A DNA stretch of 64,000 nucleotides from Natrialba sp. SSL1 (GTDB lineage: Archaea > Halobacteriota > Halobacteria > Halobacteriales > Natrialbaceae): NCBI RefSeq assembly GCF_001861355.1, contig NZ_MASN01000030.1, positions 62,001-126,000 on the forward strand. Reading direction: 5' to 3'. This document shows, piece after piece, positions 25,681 through 35,020 of this stretch (its first letter is position 1; each line of letters begins with the position of its first letter). The notes under the pieces are model-generated. The model saw nothing but the letters and a program-made list of their open reading frames with translations. It was not told the DNA's origin and made no database searches. The translations under genes and the position numbers were made by a program.

Positions 25681-27534
25681 ATGAGCGAGCCGCGCGTCGT
25701 CACATCGTTCGAATCGTTCCGAGCCGCCCTCGAGTCAGCCGACACTGAATCTGGGCGCTCGGACGGGACGGCGCGCGGACCGGTTCGCGTCCCGGTCGAG
25801 GTCACCACAACAGTTACCGATCCGTTTCTGGCGTACCGCCGCGTTCGAGTAGGGCGGTCGCCAGGCCCGATCACGGGCGAGCATACGGACGGGCCCGACA
25901 CGAACGGCGCATTTCTCGAGACGACCGGCGGCCAGCCCGGCTGGGGGTACTTCGGCGTCGAGCCGGTCGACCGCCTGCGAGTCACCCCCGACGCAGTTAC
26001 GCGCCAGCGTTCGAACGATCCAGACGGCACCGACGGCTCCAGCGCACCGACACTCGCCGCGCTCGAAGGGCTCCTCGAAACAGACGCTCTCGCCCGTGGC
26101 GACTGTACGGTCCCGTACCCGTGTGGCGTGATCGGGTGGCTCTCCTACGACGTGGCACGGGAACTCGAGGAGCTCCCCGAGTCGGCGGTCGACGACCGGG
26201 GGCTCCCACAGCTCGAGGTCGCGACGTACGACCGGCTGGTGTCGTGGGAGGAACCGATCGAGGACGACGAGGTGACGCTGCGAATTACGGCGTGTCCGCG
26301 GGTTGGTGATGCACCGTCGTCCAAATCGCCTACCTCACCCGCAGCACTCGCCGCCGACCCCGTCTACAGTCGGGACGAGCTCGAAGCCGCCTACGAACAC
26401 GGCCGCGACCGCGCACTCGAGTTAGCCCGGCGCGTTCACGAGGGCGACACCGCCATCGGTGAGCCACCGGTCGACACCACGGAAGCCACGTTCGAGAGCG
26501 ACTGTGGCCGTGAGGCGTTCGCCGAGCGCGTTCAGCGAGTCAAAGAGTACATCCGCGACGGCGACACCTTCCAGGCGAACATCTCTCAGCGACTGGTCGC
26601 GCCCGCGGCGGTCCACCCCGTCGCGGCCTACGACGCGCTCCGGCGGGTGAATCCCGCGCCGTACTCGTGCCTACTCGAGTTCGGGGCGGCGGATCTGGTG
26701 AGCGCGAGTCCGGAGTTGCTACTCGAGCGCGAGGTGGCACACACTTCGACAGCCGATCGCGGCCACGGGTCGCGAGAGCGTCCCACCGATTACGTCAGAA
26801 CCGAACCCATCGCGGGCACCCGGCCACGCGGTGAGACGCCAGAACAGGACGCCGAACTCGAGGCCGACCTGCTGGCAGACGAGAAGGAACGCGCCGAGCA
26901 CGCGATGCTGGTCGATCTCGAGCGCAACGACCTCGGCAAGGTCTGTGAATACGGCTCCGTCGAAGTCTCGGAATATCGCCGAGTCGACCGCTACGCCGAG
27001 GTGATGCACCTCGTCTCGGACGTGACCGGCCGGCTTCGAGCCGACGAGACGCTCGCCGACGCCATCGCGGCCGTGTTCCCCGGCGGGACGATCACCGGCG
27101 CGCCCAAGCCGCGGACGATGGAGATCATCGACGAACTCGAGTCCACCCGGCGCGGGCCGTATACGGGCAGCGTCGGGATCTTCGGCTTCGACGGGCGGGC
27201 AACGCTCAACATCGTGATCCGAACCTTGGTCCGTCAGGACGCGGAGTACCACCTCCGGGTCGGTGCCGGGATCGTCCACGATTCGGAGCCGGCACTCGAG
27301 TACGACGAGACGCTGGCCAAGGCGCGTGCGTTGGTGAACGCGGTCGACGATGCGCTGGGTGAGCGGGCTGAGATGGGTGTCGACGGAGACGGGGAACGTG
27401 ATGGCGTGAGTGGGGACGGAGACCGTGATGGCATGACTGAGGACGGAGAACGTGATGGGACGAGCGGGAACAGAGAACGTGACGGAGCGAGCGGGGAGGG
27501 CAACGAGATGAACGGAGGTGGTCCCGATGAGTAA
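25681..27534 (+). CDS. pabB: Aminodeoxychorismate synthase component I (TrpE/PabB family)
   Basis: Chorismate-binding enzyme, 617 residues. The C-terminal catalytic domain shows [50 protein letters not shown] and [13 protein letters not shown]. Members make anthranilate or 4-amino-4-deoxychorismate; the downstream amidotransferase and class IV aminotransferase (lyase) favour the p-aminobenzoate role, and trpCBA lies elsewhere. The last 55 residues are not enzyme but a 9-residue repeat (ERDG core) from a 27-base tandem repeat. Its stop overlaps the pabA start by eight bases. Confidence 0.88.
   Translation: MSEPRVVTSFESFRAALESADTESGRSDGTARGPVRVPVEVTTTVTDPFLAYRRVRVGRSPGPITGEHTDGPDTNGAFLETTGGQPGWGYFGVEPVDRLRVTPDAVTRQRSNDPDGTDGSSAPTLAALEGLLETDALARGDCTVPYPCGVIGWLSYDVARELEELPESAVDDRGLPQLEVATYDRLVSWEEPIEDDEVTLRITACPRVGDAPSSKSPTSPAALAADPVYSRDELEAAYEHGRDRALELARRVHEGDTAIGEPPVDTTEATFESDCGREAFAERVQRVKEYIRDGDTFQANISQRLVAPAAVHPVAAYDALRRVNPAPYSCLLEFGAADLVSASPELLLEREVAHTSTADRGHGSRERPTDYVRTEPIAGTRPRGETPEQDAELEADLLADEKERAEHAMLVDLERNDLGKVCEYGSVEVSEYRRVDRYAEVMHLVSDVTGRLRADETLADAIAAVFPGGTITGAPKPRTMEIIDELESTRRGPYTGSVGIFGFDGRATLNIVIRTLVRQDAEYHLRVGAGIVHDSEPALEYDETLAKARALVNAVDDALGERAEMGVDGDGERDGVSGDGDRDGMTEDGERDGTSGNRERDGASGEGNEMNGGGPDE
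27385..27492 (+). repeat. 27-base tandem repeat at the 3' end of pabB
   Basis: GA(A/C)CGTGA(T/C)GG recurs at 27394, 27421, 27448 and 27475, exactly 27 bases apart, giving four imperfect copies that encode a Gly/Glu/Arg/Asp tail. Confidence 0.85.
27514..27520 (+). promoter_or_regulatory. Ribosome binding site deciding the pabA start
   Basis: GGAGGTG six bases before ATG 27527. The in-frame GTG at 27518 is part of this site, so the true start is 27527. Confidence 0.8.
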
Positions 27535-28354
27535 CCAGGAGCCGACGCGGTTGCTCGTCGTGGATAACTACGACTCGTTCGTCTACAACCTGGTTCAGTA
27601 CGTCGGCGAGGTTGCAGACGAGGTGATCGTCCGCCGGAACGACGAACTCGACCTGAGCGCAGTTCGGGAGCTCGATCCGACCGGTATCGTCGTCTCGCCG
27701 GGACCGGGAACACCCGAAGAGGCCGGCGTTTCGATTCCGTTGTTCGCCGAGACCGAGTATCCGATCCTCGGCGTCTGTCTCGGCCACCAGGCACTCTGTG
27801 CCGCAAACGGTTCGCCGGTCGGCCACGCGCCAGATGTCGTCCACGGAAAACCGTCGACGATCAGCCACGACGGCGAGGGCGTGTTCGCCGGCCTCCCTGA
27901 CCACTTCCAGGTCGGGCGGTACCACTCGCTCGCGGTCGAACGCGACGATCTACCGGACTCGATCGTCGAAACGGCGCGGACGACGGACGACCGAGAGATT
28001 TCGATGGCGGTTCGCCATCGCGAGAACCCACACATCGGCGTCCAGTTTCATCCGGAAAGTATTCTGACGCGGGCACTCGATTCGGAGCAGGAACTGAGAG
28101 GGCACGATGAAACAGGGGCTACAGCGACGGACGAGACGGACGGCACGGACGACACAGACGGCATCGAACTTACACTGGGCAAACAGATGATCGAAAACTT
28201 CTGCGAGTTCGCCGCGGACACCACGCAGACGGGCGCTACCGAGGCGGGCACGACCGAAACGGATACGACCCGAACGAATACGACCCGAACGAATACGACC
28301 GAAACGGATACAACCGGAACGGACACGACTCGGTCGGATGGTGAGCGGCGATGA
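27527..28354 (+). CDS. pabA: Aminodeoxychorismate/anthranilate synthase amidotransferase
   Basis: Class I glutamine amidotransferase that supplies ammonia to PabB. 275 residues, longer than the usual 190-200. Triad: nucleophilic Cys in GVCLGHQAL near 84-92, His and Glu in [10 protein letters not shown] near 176-185; [11 protein letters not shown] near 54-64 binds glutamine. After the triad an acidic stretch, an amphipathic [11 protein letters not shown] segment and then six 15-base repeats (TTxTD/N) extend the tail. Overlaps both neighbours, indicating translational coupling. Confidence 0.9.
   Translation: MSNQEPTRLLVVDNYDSFVYNLVQYVGEVADEVIVRRNDELDLSAVRELDPTGIVVSPGPGTPEEAGVSIPLFAETEYPILGVCLGHQALCAANGSPVGHAPDVVHGKPSTISHDGEGVFAGLPDHFQVGRYHSLAVERDDLPDSIVETARTTDDREISMAVRHRENPHIGVQFHPESILTRALDSEQELRGHDETGATATDETDGTDDTDGIELTLGKQMIENFCEFAADTTQTGATEAGTTETDTTRTNTTRTNTTETDTTGTDTTRSDGERR
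28250..28339 (+). repeat. 15-base tandem repeat at the 3' end of pabA
   Basis: Six adjacent units of 15 bases, of ACGACCGAAACGGAT type, at 28250, 28265, 28280, 28295, 28310 and 28325; each encodes Thr-Thr-x-(Thr/Ser)-(Asp/Asn). Units 2 and 3 are identical. Confidence 0.9.
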
Positions 28355-29283
28355 CGAACGGCATCGACAGAGCGGACGAACCTATCGGGTCGACCGACAG
28401 CGAACTGCGCTACCACGTCAACGGTAACCTCGTCCCCGCGAGCGAGGCCACCGTCAGCGTCGACGACCGCGGCTTTCGCTACGGCGATGGCGCGTTCGAA
28501 ACGCTTCGCGCCTACGGCGGCACCATCTTCGGCTGGAACCGCCACATGCACCGGCTCGAAGAAACCTGCGAGGCGCTCTCGATCGACCACGGACTCTCGC
28601 CGGACGACCTCCACCAGCGAGTCGACGAGACGCTCGCGGCGAACGACATCGAGGACGCCTACGTTCGTCTCTCGATCACGCGCGGGGTTCAGTCCGGCAA
28701 ACTCACACCCCAGCCCGCAGACGACCCGACTGTCGTCATCTACGTCAAGCCGCTCCCCCGCGGCGGCTTCCAGGGCGAGACCGTCTGGGACCGCCCTGCC
28801 GTCCTCCAGAGCGTCGAAACGCGGCGAATCCCCGACGAAGCGTTGCCCGCGGGCGCGAAGACGCACAACTACCTCAACGGTATTCTGGCCCGTACCGAAC
28901 TCGGCCAGGCCGCCGACGAGGCGCTCATGTGCGACACCGACGGTATCGTCGCCGAAGGGACGACGAGCAACCTGTTTTTCGTCCGCGACGAGACGCTCTA
29001 CACCCCCGCAGCCGACGGCTCCCTGCTTCCGGGCATTACGCGCGAGTTCGTACTCGAGTTGGCTGCCGAAACGGACGTGCCAGTCCGCGAGGGATCGTAC
29101 GAACTCGAGTTCGTCGCGGGGGCGGACGAGGCGTTTCTGACGAACAGGACGTGGGAGTTGCGGCCGGTGGCGAGTCTGGACGGGACGCCGATCGGCGGGG
29201 GGCCGATCACGGCGCAGTTGTCGGGGCTGTACGACGAGTTGGTCGAGCGGACGTGTTATTCGCGGACGGGTGACTGGTTGTGA
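28351..29283 (+). CDS. pabC: Aminodeoxychorismate lyase / class IV aminotransferase
   Basis: Fold IV PLP enzyme, 310 residues, that releases pyruvate from aminodeoxychorismate to leave p-aminobenzoate. Motifs: VDDRGFRYGDGAFETLR near 39-55, PLP lysine in GAKTHNYLNGILAR near 170, and EGTTSNLFFV near 203-212. Branched-chain aminotransferases are close relatives, but the operon with pabB and pabA makes the lyase role most likely. Start overlaps the pabA stop by four bases. Confidence 0.88.
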   Translation: MTNGIDRADEPIGSTDSELRYHVNGNLVPASEATVSVDDRGFRYGDGAFETLRAYGGTIFGWNRHMHRLEETCEALSIDHGLSPDDLHQRVDETLAANDIEDAYVRLSITRGVQSGKLTPQPADDPTVVIYVKPLPRGGFQGETVWDRPAVLQSVETRRIPDEALPAGAKTHNYLNGILARTELGQAADEALMCDTDGIVAEGTTSNLFFVRDETLYTPAADGSLLPGITREFVLELAAETDVPVREGSYELEFVAGADEAFLTNRTWELRPVASLDGTPIGGGPITAQLSGLYDELVERTCYSRTGDWL

Positions 29284-29334
29284 GCGGCAGTTTGTGAGCG
29301 GCGTTTGTGAGCTGCGATTTGTGAGCAGCGGTTA
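29280..29334 (+). repeat. 13-14-base tandem repeat beginning at the pabC stop codon
   Basis: Four units of the form GTGAGCGGCAGTTT at 29280, 29294, 29307 and 29321. The first unit contains the pabC TGA stop. Confidence 0.85.
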
Positions 29335-29440
29335 GCGGCCGGATCGGTTGTAGTTGTACATCGCTTGGATGGCGGGTCGTCGTCACACACCGACAGCGCA
29401 GTCGAAACGTTGACCAGTCGCGACTCAAAACTGCGTGGCG

Positions 29441-29953
29441 ATGGGGATAGACGCCGCTCGACGGATTGCACCGCTTTCTGCCGTGCCGACTGACTCGACG
29501 CTCCTGTTTCGAGTTGCAGAACGGGAGCAACTTGATGAACGTGACAGTGACGACAGTGAGGAAAGGACGACGACCTGTAGCGACGGCGGTGTCGACTGCG
29601 CAGACGAACGCGAGGCGATCCTCGTCGCCACCGAAACCGACGACACAGACACCCCGACCGCCGTCTCCTCCTGGCTCAACTTCTGCCAGCACTTCACGCA
29701 CATCAAACTCGACAAAGGATCGGGAGCAGCCATGCGAAACGACGAACTCATCTGCGAGAACCACGGCGCGTACTTCGAAGCCGACTCCGGCCTGTGTACG
29801 TACGGCCCCTGTGAGGGCGCAACGCTCGCCGCACTCGAGACGACCGTCGTCGACGGCGACGTCTATCTGACAGACGATAAGTACGTGTTCGTCGGTCGTG
29901 GACCGATTGAGACGGACGACGATCTGACGTCGACGTCGAACGTCGAGTTCTGA
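29441..29953 (+). CDS. Rieske [2Fe-2S] protein
   Basis: 170 residues. Cluster-binding pair C-x-H (NFCQHFTH near 88) and C-x2-H (ICENHGAYFEAD near 111) separated by about 20 residues, as in ferredoxin-type Rieske proteins; two more Cys follow in LCTYGPCEG. No membrane helix or signal peptide, so a soluble electron carrier or small dioxygenase-ferredoxin is likelier than a bc1 subunit. Start taken at ATG 29441. An acidic Asp/Ser/Glu insert near 31-50 looks disordered. About 160 bases after pabC; link to it unknown. Confidence 0.87.
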   Translation: MGIDAARRIAPLSAVPTDSTLLFRVAEREQLDERDSDDSEERTTTCSDGGVDCADEREAILVATETDDTDTPTAVSSWLNFCQHFTHIKLDKGSGAAMRNDELICENHGAYFEADSGLCTYGPCEGATLAALETTVVDGDVYLTDDKYVFVGRGPIETDDDLTSTSNVEF

Positions 29954-29990
29954 GGTGGGAGTGGCACAGAAACCGCAGCCGAGTGAATCA

Positions 29991-30365
29991 TTAGTGCTCG
30001 CGAACCGCCGTCGGCTGAACAAGGTCGCGCTCCTGATCGTACGCAACGAGCCCCGCATCGACGAGTCGCGGGAGATGATCGTGATACAACGAAATGTAGA
30101 CGTCCGCGACGCACTCGGCCGAGAGGTCGGTGACGGGTTCGCCCGTCTCGCGGACGGCGACCTCCTCGGCAACGTCAGGGAGGGTCAGCGCCTCCTCGTG
30201 GGTCGTCATGACAGCGAGGAACTGCCGACGGCGCTCGCTCGCGAGGAGGTCGAACGCCGCATCGACTCCCTCCGGATCGGGGCGCTGTTCGCGCTGGTCA
30301 AGCCACTCGAGTGCCGCGAGAACGAACGCGGCGTGGTCGGTCGTCGTGTGTGAGGTCGCAGTCAT
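29991..30365 (-). CDS. DUF7344-type winged-helix regulator
   Basis: 124 residues. The core DAAFDLLASERRRQFLAVMTTHEEAL followed by a helix pair (ECVADVYISLYHDHLPRLVD) and AGLVAYDQERDLV wing matches the haloarchaeal winged-helix family now called DUF7344. No membrane segment. The nearest AT-rich TATA candidate (30522-30533) is about 160 bases before the start, which would imply a long leader. Confidence 0.78.
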   Translation of the reverse strand: MTATSHTTTDHAAFVLAALEWLDQREQRPDPEGVDAAFDLLASERRRQFLAVMTTHEEALTLPDVAEEVAVRETGEPVTDLSAECVADVYISLYHDHLPRLVDAGLVAYDQERDLVQPTAVREH

Positions 30366-30617
30366 CGTGGTGGGGGTGAGAGTGGTGGGGTGAACGTGGC
30401 GTGGCGGAAGGGTGTCCGAATCTGGGTGGACGCAGTGTCCGGACCGGAGCCATCACCCTGGCCTGAAGTCCTGTTTGCGGCCGTCGCCACCTGCGGGTAC
30501 GTACCGGTTTCTCGGGGGCACGATAAATATTAGTGTCGAAACCATCTCAGTTTTGTCACGCTTTCTTACCTGTTCGTGACGTCCTGTGTGGGGCGGAGAT
30601 GACAGCAGTTGAGTGCC

Positions 30618-30911
30618 TTACTCGATCGTAAACGTCGGTTCCGCGACGGACTCGCTCTTGCAGGATGGACATCGTGAGGGGCGATTCACGAGGTCGTCAA
30701 ACGCTTCGAAGCCGCAGTCGCGACACTGCGGTGGGGCGACAAGGAGCTGCTCATCGTCCGCCGCGTCCACCGATCGGGAGACGTGTTCGACGTGGCGCAA
30801 CACCGCTTGCGGGGTGAGATCGAGTTCGACTGCGAGTTCACTCGGCGTCGCCGGGTCGGCGCGCAGCGCATCGGCGAGACGCTGGCGCGTCGTTTCGTCG
30901 GCTTCTCGCAT
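30618..30911 (-). CDS. HTH plus zinc-ribbon transcriptional regulator (COG3357-like)
   Basis: 97 residues from the ATG complementary to 30909-30911; a GTG five codons upstream is less likely. N-terminal winged helix (RQRLADALRADPATPSELAV, then LDLTPQAVLRHVEHV) and a C-terminal zinc ribbon with C-x2-C twice (PQCRDCGFE and SRCPSCKSE). Matches a small predicted archaeal regulator family. TATA-like AATAACG lies about 26 bases upstream. It faces the sugar nucleotidyltransferase gene across a short divergent region and may regulate it. Confidence 0.85.
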   Translation of the reverse strand: MREADETTRQRLADALRADPATPSELAVELDLTPQAVLRHVEHVSRSVDAADDEQLLVAPPQCRDCGFEAFDDLVNRPSRCPSCKSESVAEPTFTIE

Positions 30912-30932
30912 GTCCGGGTGTATCACCGCGAC

Positions 30933-30941
30933 CGTTATTGG
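30933..30941 (-). promoter_or_regulatory. TATA-like box of the HTH-zinc ribbon gene
   Basis: CAATAACGG on the minus strand about 26 bases before the start at 30911. Confidence 0.45.
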
Positions 30942-30987
30942 TCTGGCGCTCTGCTCGCCGCAAGAAAGACCTGTGAAAGGGCAAGTG

Positions 30988-30995
30988 ACTTACAT
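30988..30995 (+). promoter_or_regulatory. TATA-like box of the sugar nucleotidyltransferase gene
   Basis: ACTTACAT centred about 26 bases before ATG 31017. Confidence 0.5.
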
Positions 30996-31016
30996 CCTGC
31001 TGGTGAATCACGGGCC

Positions 31017-31997
31017 ATGAAGGCCGTCGTCCTTGCAGGTGGCTATGCGACCCGGATGTGGCCGATCACGAAGCATCGGCCCAAGATGTTCCTCCCGATC
31101 GGTGAGTCGACCGTCATCGATCGTATCTTCGCCGAACTCGAGGCGGACGAGCGAATCGACGAGGTCTACGTGAGCACGAACGAGCGCTTTGCGGCCGACT
31201 TCGAGGCCCACCTCGCCGAAAGCGAGTTCGAAAAACCACAGCTCTCCGTCGAAGACACGACCGAGGAAGACGACAAGTTCGGGGTCGTCGGCGCGCTTGC
31301 CCAGCTCATCGACCGCGAGAACGTCGACGACGACCTGCTGATCATCGCCGGCGACAACCTGATCAGCTTCGACGTCTCGGAGTTCGTCGATTACTTCGAA
31401 CAACAGGACGCACCAACGCTCGCCGCCTACGACGTTGGCTCCCGCGAGAAGGCGAAATCCTACGGGCTGGTCGAACTCGAGGACGACCGCGTGGTCGACT
31501 TCCAGGAGAAGCCGGACGAGCCGAACTCGACGCTGGTCTCGATCGCCTGCTATGCGTTCCCGCAGGATTCGCTGTCGCTCCTGCCGACGTACCTCGAGGA
31601 GGGAAACAACCCCGACGAACCCGGCTGGTTCGTCCAGTGGCTCCAGAACCGCGAGCCGACGTACGCCTACACATTCGAGGGCGCGTGGTTCGACATCGGA
31701 ACGCCCGAGAGCTACCTCGACGCCGTCTCCTGGCATCTCGACGGGGAGTCACTGATCGCCGACTCGGCGACACTCGAGAACACCTCCATCGGCGACAACG
31801 TCCACGTGATGGAGGGTGCGACACTCGAAGGAACGAACCTCGACCATGCGGTGATCTTCCCGGATGCGACGGTCCAGAACGGCGATATTCGCCGGTCGAT
31901 TATCGACGAGGGGACCCACATCGAGAACCTGGATCTCGCGGGCGCGCTCATTGGAGCGCATACGACGATCACGAACGGATCGCCGTCGGACGATTGA
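31017..31997 (+). CDS. Sugar-phosphate nucleotidyltransferase
   Basis: Makes an NDP-sugar from NTP and a sugar-1-phosphate, probably for surface glycans. 326 residues. N-terminal AVVLAGGYATRMWPITKHRPK is the nucleotide-binding signature with the catalytic Arg and Lys; GDNLI near 106-110 supplies the metal Asp; FQEKPDEPNS near 162-171 contacts the sugar. The C-terminal 80 residues are a left-handed beta helix of hexapeptide repeats. The frame is open far upstream, but ATG 31017 follows a TATA-like box and begins the conserved domain. Resembles glucose-1-phosphate thymidylyl/uridylyl enzymes; specificity unknown. Confidence 0.9.
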   Translation: MKAVVLAGGYATRMWPITKHRPKMFLPIGESTVIDRIFAELEADERIDEVYVSTNERFAADFEAHLAESEFEKPQLSVEDTTEEDDKFGVVGALAQLIDRENVDDDLLIIAGDNLISFDVSEFVDYFEQQDAPTLAAYDVGSREKAKSYGLVELEDDRVVDFQEKPDEPNSTLVSIACYAFPQDSLSLLPTYLEEGNNPDEPGWFVQWLQNREPTYAYTFEGAWFDIGTPESYLDAVSWHLDGESLIADSATLENTSIGDNVHVMEGATLEGTNLDHAVIFPDATVQNGDIRRSIIDEGTHIENLDLAGALIGAHTTITNGSPSDD

Positions 31998-32171
31998 GAG
32001 GGATCGGTGTAGCGTTCTCCGGTGTCGTTCTGACCGGGCGGAACGATCGCCGGCACCGAACTACAACAGACCGTCTGATCGAGACGTGGCCGGCACAGAC
32101 GCTAACTCGGGCGCGAACAGCCTGTCTGGAGAGAAATTGCGACAACCAGCGGAGAAAAGTGGGGCAGTAAA

Positions 32172-32180
32172 CATTTAATC
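32172..32180 (+). promoter_or_regulatory. TATA box of the NfeD gene
   Basis: CATTTAATC centred 28 bases before ATG 32204. Confidence 0.6.
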
Positions 32181-32203
32181 GGGCTGAGCCCTTACCGTCA
32201 GGT

Positions 32204-32872
32204 ATGCTCGACGCCCTCTTTGGGAACGTGGCGCTCTTGCTCCTCTCGGCGGGTCTCGTACTGATGGCGCTCGAGGCCCTCTCGCCCGGAGCCCATCTCA
32301 TCGTGATCGGGATTGCACTGGTCGGTGCGGGATTGATCGGTGTCCTGTTTCCGGTCGGTAGCCCGTTCATTCTGGCGGGGCTAACGCTGCTCATCGGCGT
32401 TGTCGCGGCCTACATCTACAACGAGTTCGACTTCTACGGCGGGAAGGGGACCGCCCAGACCTCGGATTCGGACACACTCGCCGGCTCGACGGGGTACGTA
32501 ACCGAGACGGTCACGACCCGCGGCGGCGAGGTCAAACTCGACGACGGCGGCTTCGCACCGTTCTACAGCGCTCGCACGACCAGCGGTTCAATCGAAGAGG
32601 GCGAGGAAGTCATCGTCCTCGACCCCGGTGGCGGGAACATTCTGACCGTCGAATCGCTCGGTGCGATCGGCGAAGACGAAATTGACCGCGCGCTCGCGTC
32701 GAACGCGAGCGAGACGGAGGCGGAGACAGGTACCGATGAAGAAACCGAGCCAGCGGACTCGGAACCGGACTCGAGTACGACCTCGCAAGCGGCGGATACG
32801 GAACCACAGACGGGAACCGATCCCACCAACAGTATCGACGAGTCGGTGACGGAAACGGAGAAGTCCGGCTAA
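32204..32872 (+). CDS. NfeD-like membrane protein
   Basis: 222 residues. Hydrophobic N-terminal half with three or four membrane helices (to about residue 75), then a C-terminal OB-fold NfeD domain (GSTGYVTETVTTRGGEVKLD, then FAPFYSARTTSGSIEEGEEV) and an acidic Thr/Glu/Ser tail. NfeD proteins partner with SPFH/stomatin proteins, and an SPFH gene follows 126 bases later, which supports the call and suggests a membrane microdomain or protease-linked complex. Confidence 0.9.
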   Translation: MLDALFGNVALLLLSAGLVLMALEALSPGAHLIVIGIALVGAGLIGVLFPVGSPFILAGLTLLIGVVAAYIYNEFDFYGGKGTAQTSDSDTLAGSTGYVTETVTTRGGEVKLDDGGFAPFYSARTTSGSIEEGEEVIVLDPGGGNILTVESLGAIGEDEIDRALASNASETEAETGTDEETEPADSEPDSSTTSQAADTEPQTGTDPTNSIDESVTETEKSG

Positions 32873-32998
32873 CTGTCGGTTGGCCTCTCTCGAGGCGGGT
32901 AAGTAACTCGAGCGTGTCACCTTTTCGCCACTCACACCTGTAGCAAAAATTGGTTAAACAAGGGAACATTTTTCCCGTCACCGCCGCAAGAGGGGAAT

Positions 32999-34177
32999 AT
33001 GGTCGCAGAACTGATCCCCCTACAAACCACTGGTGGCGCCGTGTTATTCCTCGGTGCCCTCGTGCTCGTCGTGGTCGTCGCTGCACTGCTCAGCGCGATC
33101 GAAATCGTCGACGCGTACGAGAAACGTGCCCTCACCGTCTTCGGCGAGTACCGCAAGCTCCTGGAGCCGGGTATCAACTTCGTCCCGCCGTTCGTCTCGA
33201 ACACCTACCGGTTCGACATGCGAACGCAGACACTGGACGTTCCCCGTCAGGAAGCAATCACCCGTGACAACTCGCCCGTCACCGCCGACGCCGTCGTCTA
33301 CATCAAGGTGATGGACGCCAAGAAGGCCTTCCTCGAGGTCGATAACTACAAAAAGGCAGTCTCTAACCTCGCTCAGACTACCCTCCGTGCCGTGCTGGGT
33401 GACATGGAACTGGACGACACGCTCAACAAGCGCCAGGAGATCAACGCTCGCATCCGCCAGGAACTCGACGAACCCACCGACGAGTGGGGTATCCGTGTCG
33501 AGTCCGTCGAGGTCCGCGAGGTCAACCCATCGAAAGATGTCCAGCGCGCGATGGAGCAACAGACCTCCGCAGAGCGCAAACGCCGTGCCATGATTCTCGA
33601 GGCACAGGGTGAACGCCGCAGTGCCGTCGAGAAGGCAGAGGGTGAAAAGCAGAGTGAGATCATCCGTGCACAGGGTGAAAAGCAGAGCCAGATCCTCGAA
33701 GCACAGGGTGACTCCATCTCGACCGTCCTCCGTGCCCGTTCGGCCGAATCGATGGGCGAACGCGCCGTCATCGACAAAGGCATGGAGACGCTCGCCGAGA
33801 TCGGCCAGGGCGAGTCCACGACCTTCGTCCTCCCACAGGAGCTCTCGTCACTCGTCGGCCGCTACGGCAAGCACCTCTCCGGCAGCGACGTCCAGGAAGA
33901 CGGCACCGAACTCGAGAGTCTCGGGTTCGACGAAGAGACGCGCGAACTGATCGGCCTCGACGACATCAGCGAGATCATCGGCGAGATCGACCAGGAAGCC
34001 GACATGGACGTCGAAGCGATGGAACAGGAGGCCCAGGCGATCAAGGAAGGAGAAGACCCTGCAGAAATATCCGATCCTGACGAAGTCATCGAGGAGATGG
34101 ATCAGGAGTTCCAGGGACAGGGCCAAACTGACGGTGGCTCACCTGTCGACGACGCCAACACCGACAGCTCGAACTAG
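32999..34177 (+). CDS. SPFH/band 7 (stomatin-like) protein
   Basis: 392 residues. N-terminal membrane helix (about 12-34), SPFH domain (about 37-220: EKRALTVFGEYRKLLEPGIN, QTLDVPRQEAITRDNSPVTA, TTLRAVLGDMELDDTL), then a long Ala/Glu-rich coiled coil (AERKRRAMILEAQGERRSA onward) and a PQELSSLVGRYGKHL oligomerisation segment, with an acidic tail. Scaffolds membrane domains and modulates proteases. Follows nfeD as the usual pair; GAGGGG just upstream of ATG 32999 may serve as ribosome site. Three copies of AQGEK/R-type motifs recur in the coiled coil. Confidence 0.94.
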   Translation: MVAELIPLQTTGGAVLFLGALVLVVVVAALLSAIEIVDAYEKRALTVFGEYRKLLEPGINFVPPFVSNTYRFDMRTQTLDVPRQEAITRDNSPVTADAVVYIKVMDAKKAFLEVDNYKKAVSNLAQTTLRAVLGDMELDDTLNKRQEINARIRQELDEPTDEWGIRVESVEVREVNPSKDVQRAMEQQTSAERKRRAMILEAQGERRSAVEKAEGEKQSEIIRAQGEKQSQILEAQGDSISTVLRARSAESMGERAVIDKGMETLAEIGQGESTTFVLPQELSSLVGRYGKHLSGSDVQEDGTELESLGFDEETRELIGLDDISEIIGEIDQEADMDVEAMEQEAQAIKEGEDPAEISDPDEVIEEMDQEFQGQGQTDGGSPVDDANTDSSN

Positions 34178-34211
34178 GTCGCACAGTCGACCGCAGTTTC
34201 GCGCTTCGTCT

Positions 34212-34221
34212 CACCTTTTTT
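34212..34221 (+). terminator. T-tract after the SPFH gene
   Basis: Six T at 34216-34221, about 40 bases past the stop; plausible archaeal terminator for the nfeD-SPFH unit. Confidence 0.45.
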
Positions 34222-34335
34222 GCGGGCGTAACGACATACTAACCAGTCGTTAGCATCCCTGACGGTCACGTCCTGCTGAACGAAACGGAGCGAAACCGGT
34301 TTTACGGTCGGCGTTCTTTCGGATGGTAGACAGAC

Positions 34336-34980
34336 ATGACATCGTCCGATGGGGTCGACGACGAGAAACGAGCGACCCTGCGCCGATTCGCCGCCGTCGG
34401 CGCGTCTACCCCGCTTGCTGGCCTCTCCACGACAGCGTCGGCTGAGTCCGGCGATAGCGACGCTCGCGACGCGATCACGGGCTACCTCTCGACGACGCCG
34501 GGCGCACACTTCTCGAAGATCCGGGACGATCTTCAGCTCGGTACCGGCGAAACCCAACACCATCTCCGGCGACTCGAGGATGCGGACACGATCGAGCGAT
34601 ACAGCGACGGCGATTACAAACGGTTCGTACTCGCCGACCGCTTCGACGAGTTCGAAAAGCAAGCGCTCGGCTACCTCCGCCGGGACACGCCGCGAGGCAT
34701 GCTGGTCGAACTGCTCTCGACTCCCGACGCAACGGCGGGCGACCTCGCCGAGGCGCTCTCGGTGTCCGCGCCGACGGTGAGCAAGTACGCGGGTGAACTC
34801 GAGGAGGCGGGGCTGCTCTCCCGGGAGGGCGGCTATACGGTCGAACGGCCGACGACGGTGCTGTTGCTCGTCGTTCGCCACGCGGATTCGTTCGATGAGC
34901 GTGCCACGCAGGTCGCACGCAACGCGGACCAGTATCTGAGTTACGAGTCGGAGACCGACGCCGATCCGGACACGGTCTGA
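34336..34980 (+). CDS. Two-domain winged-helix transcriptional regulator with Tat-like N terminus
   Basis: 214 residues with two winged-helix domains (about 45-100: ITGYLSTTPGAHFSKIRDDL, HHLRRLEDADTIERY; and about 112-170: EALSVSAPTVSKYAGELEEAG, LLSREGGYTVERP). Unusually, residues 15-37 read LRRFAAVGASTPLAGLSTTA, a twin-arginine/hydrophobic stretch ending in ASA, resembling a Tat signal. Whether it is used is unclear; a DNA-binding protein should stay inside. TATA-like TTTTACGG with a GAAAC element upstream lies about 32 bases before the ATG. Confidence 0.82.
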   Translation: MTSSDGVDDEKRATLRRFAAVGASTPLAGLSTTASAESGDSDARDAITGYLSTTPGAHFSKIRDDLQLGTGETQHHLRRLEDADTIERYSDGDYKRFVLADRFDEFEKQALGYLRRDTPRGMLVELLSTPDATAGDLAEALSVSAPTVSKYAGELEEAGLLSREGGYTVERPTTVLLLVVRHADSFDERATQVARNADQYLSYESETDADPDTV

Positions 34981-35020
34981 GTCCGGCGCTGTGGGTGATC
35001 CGTTCTGGACACGGACAGAG

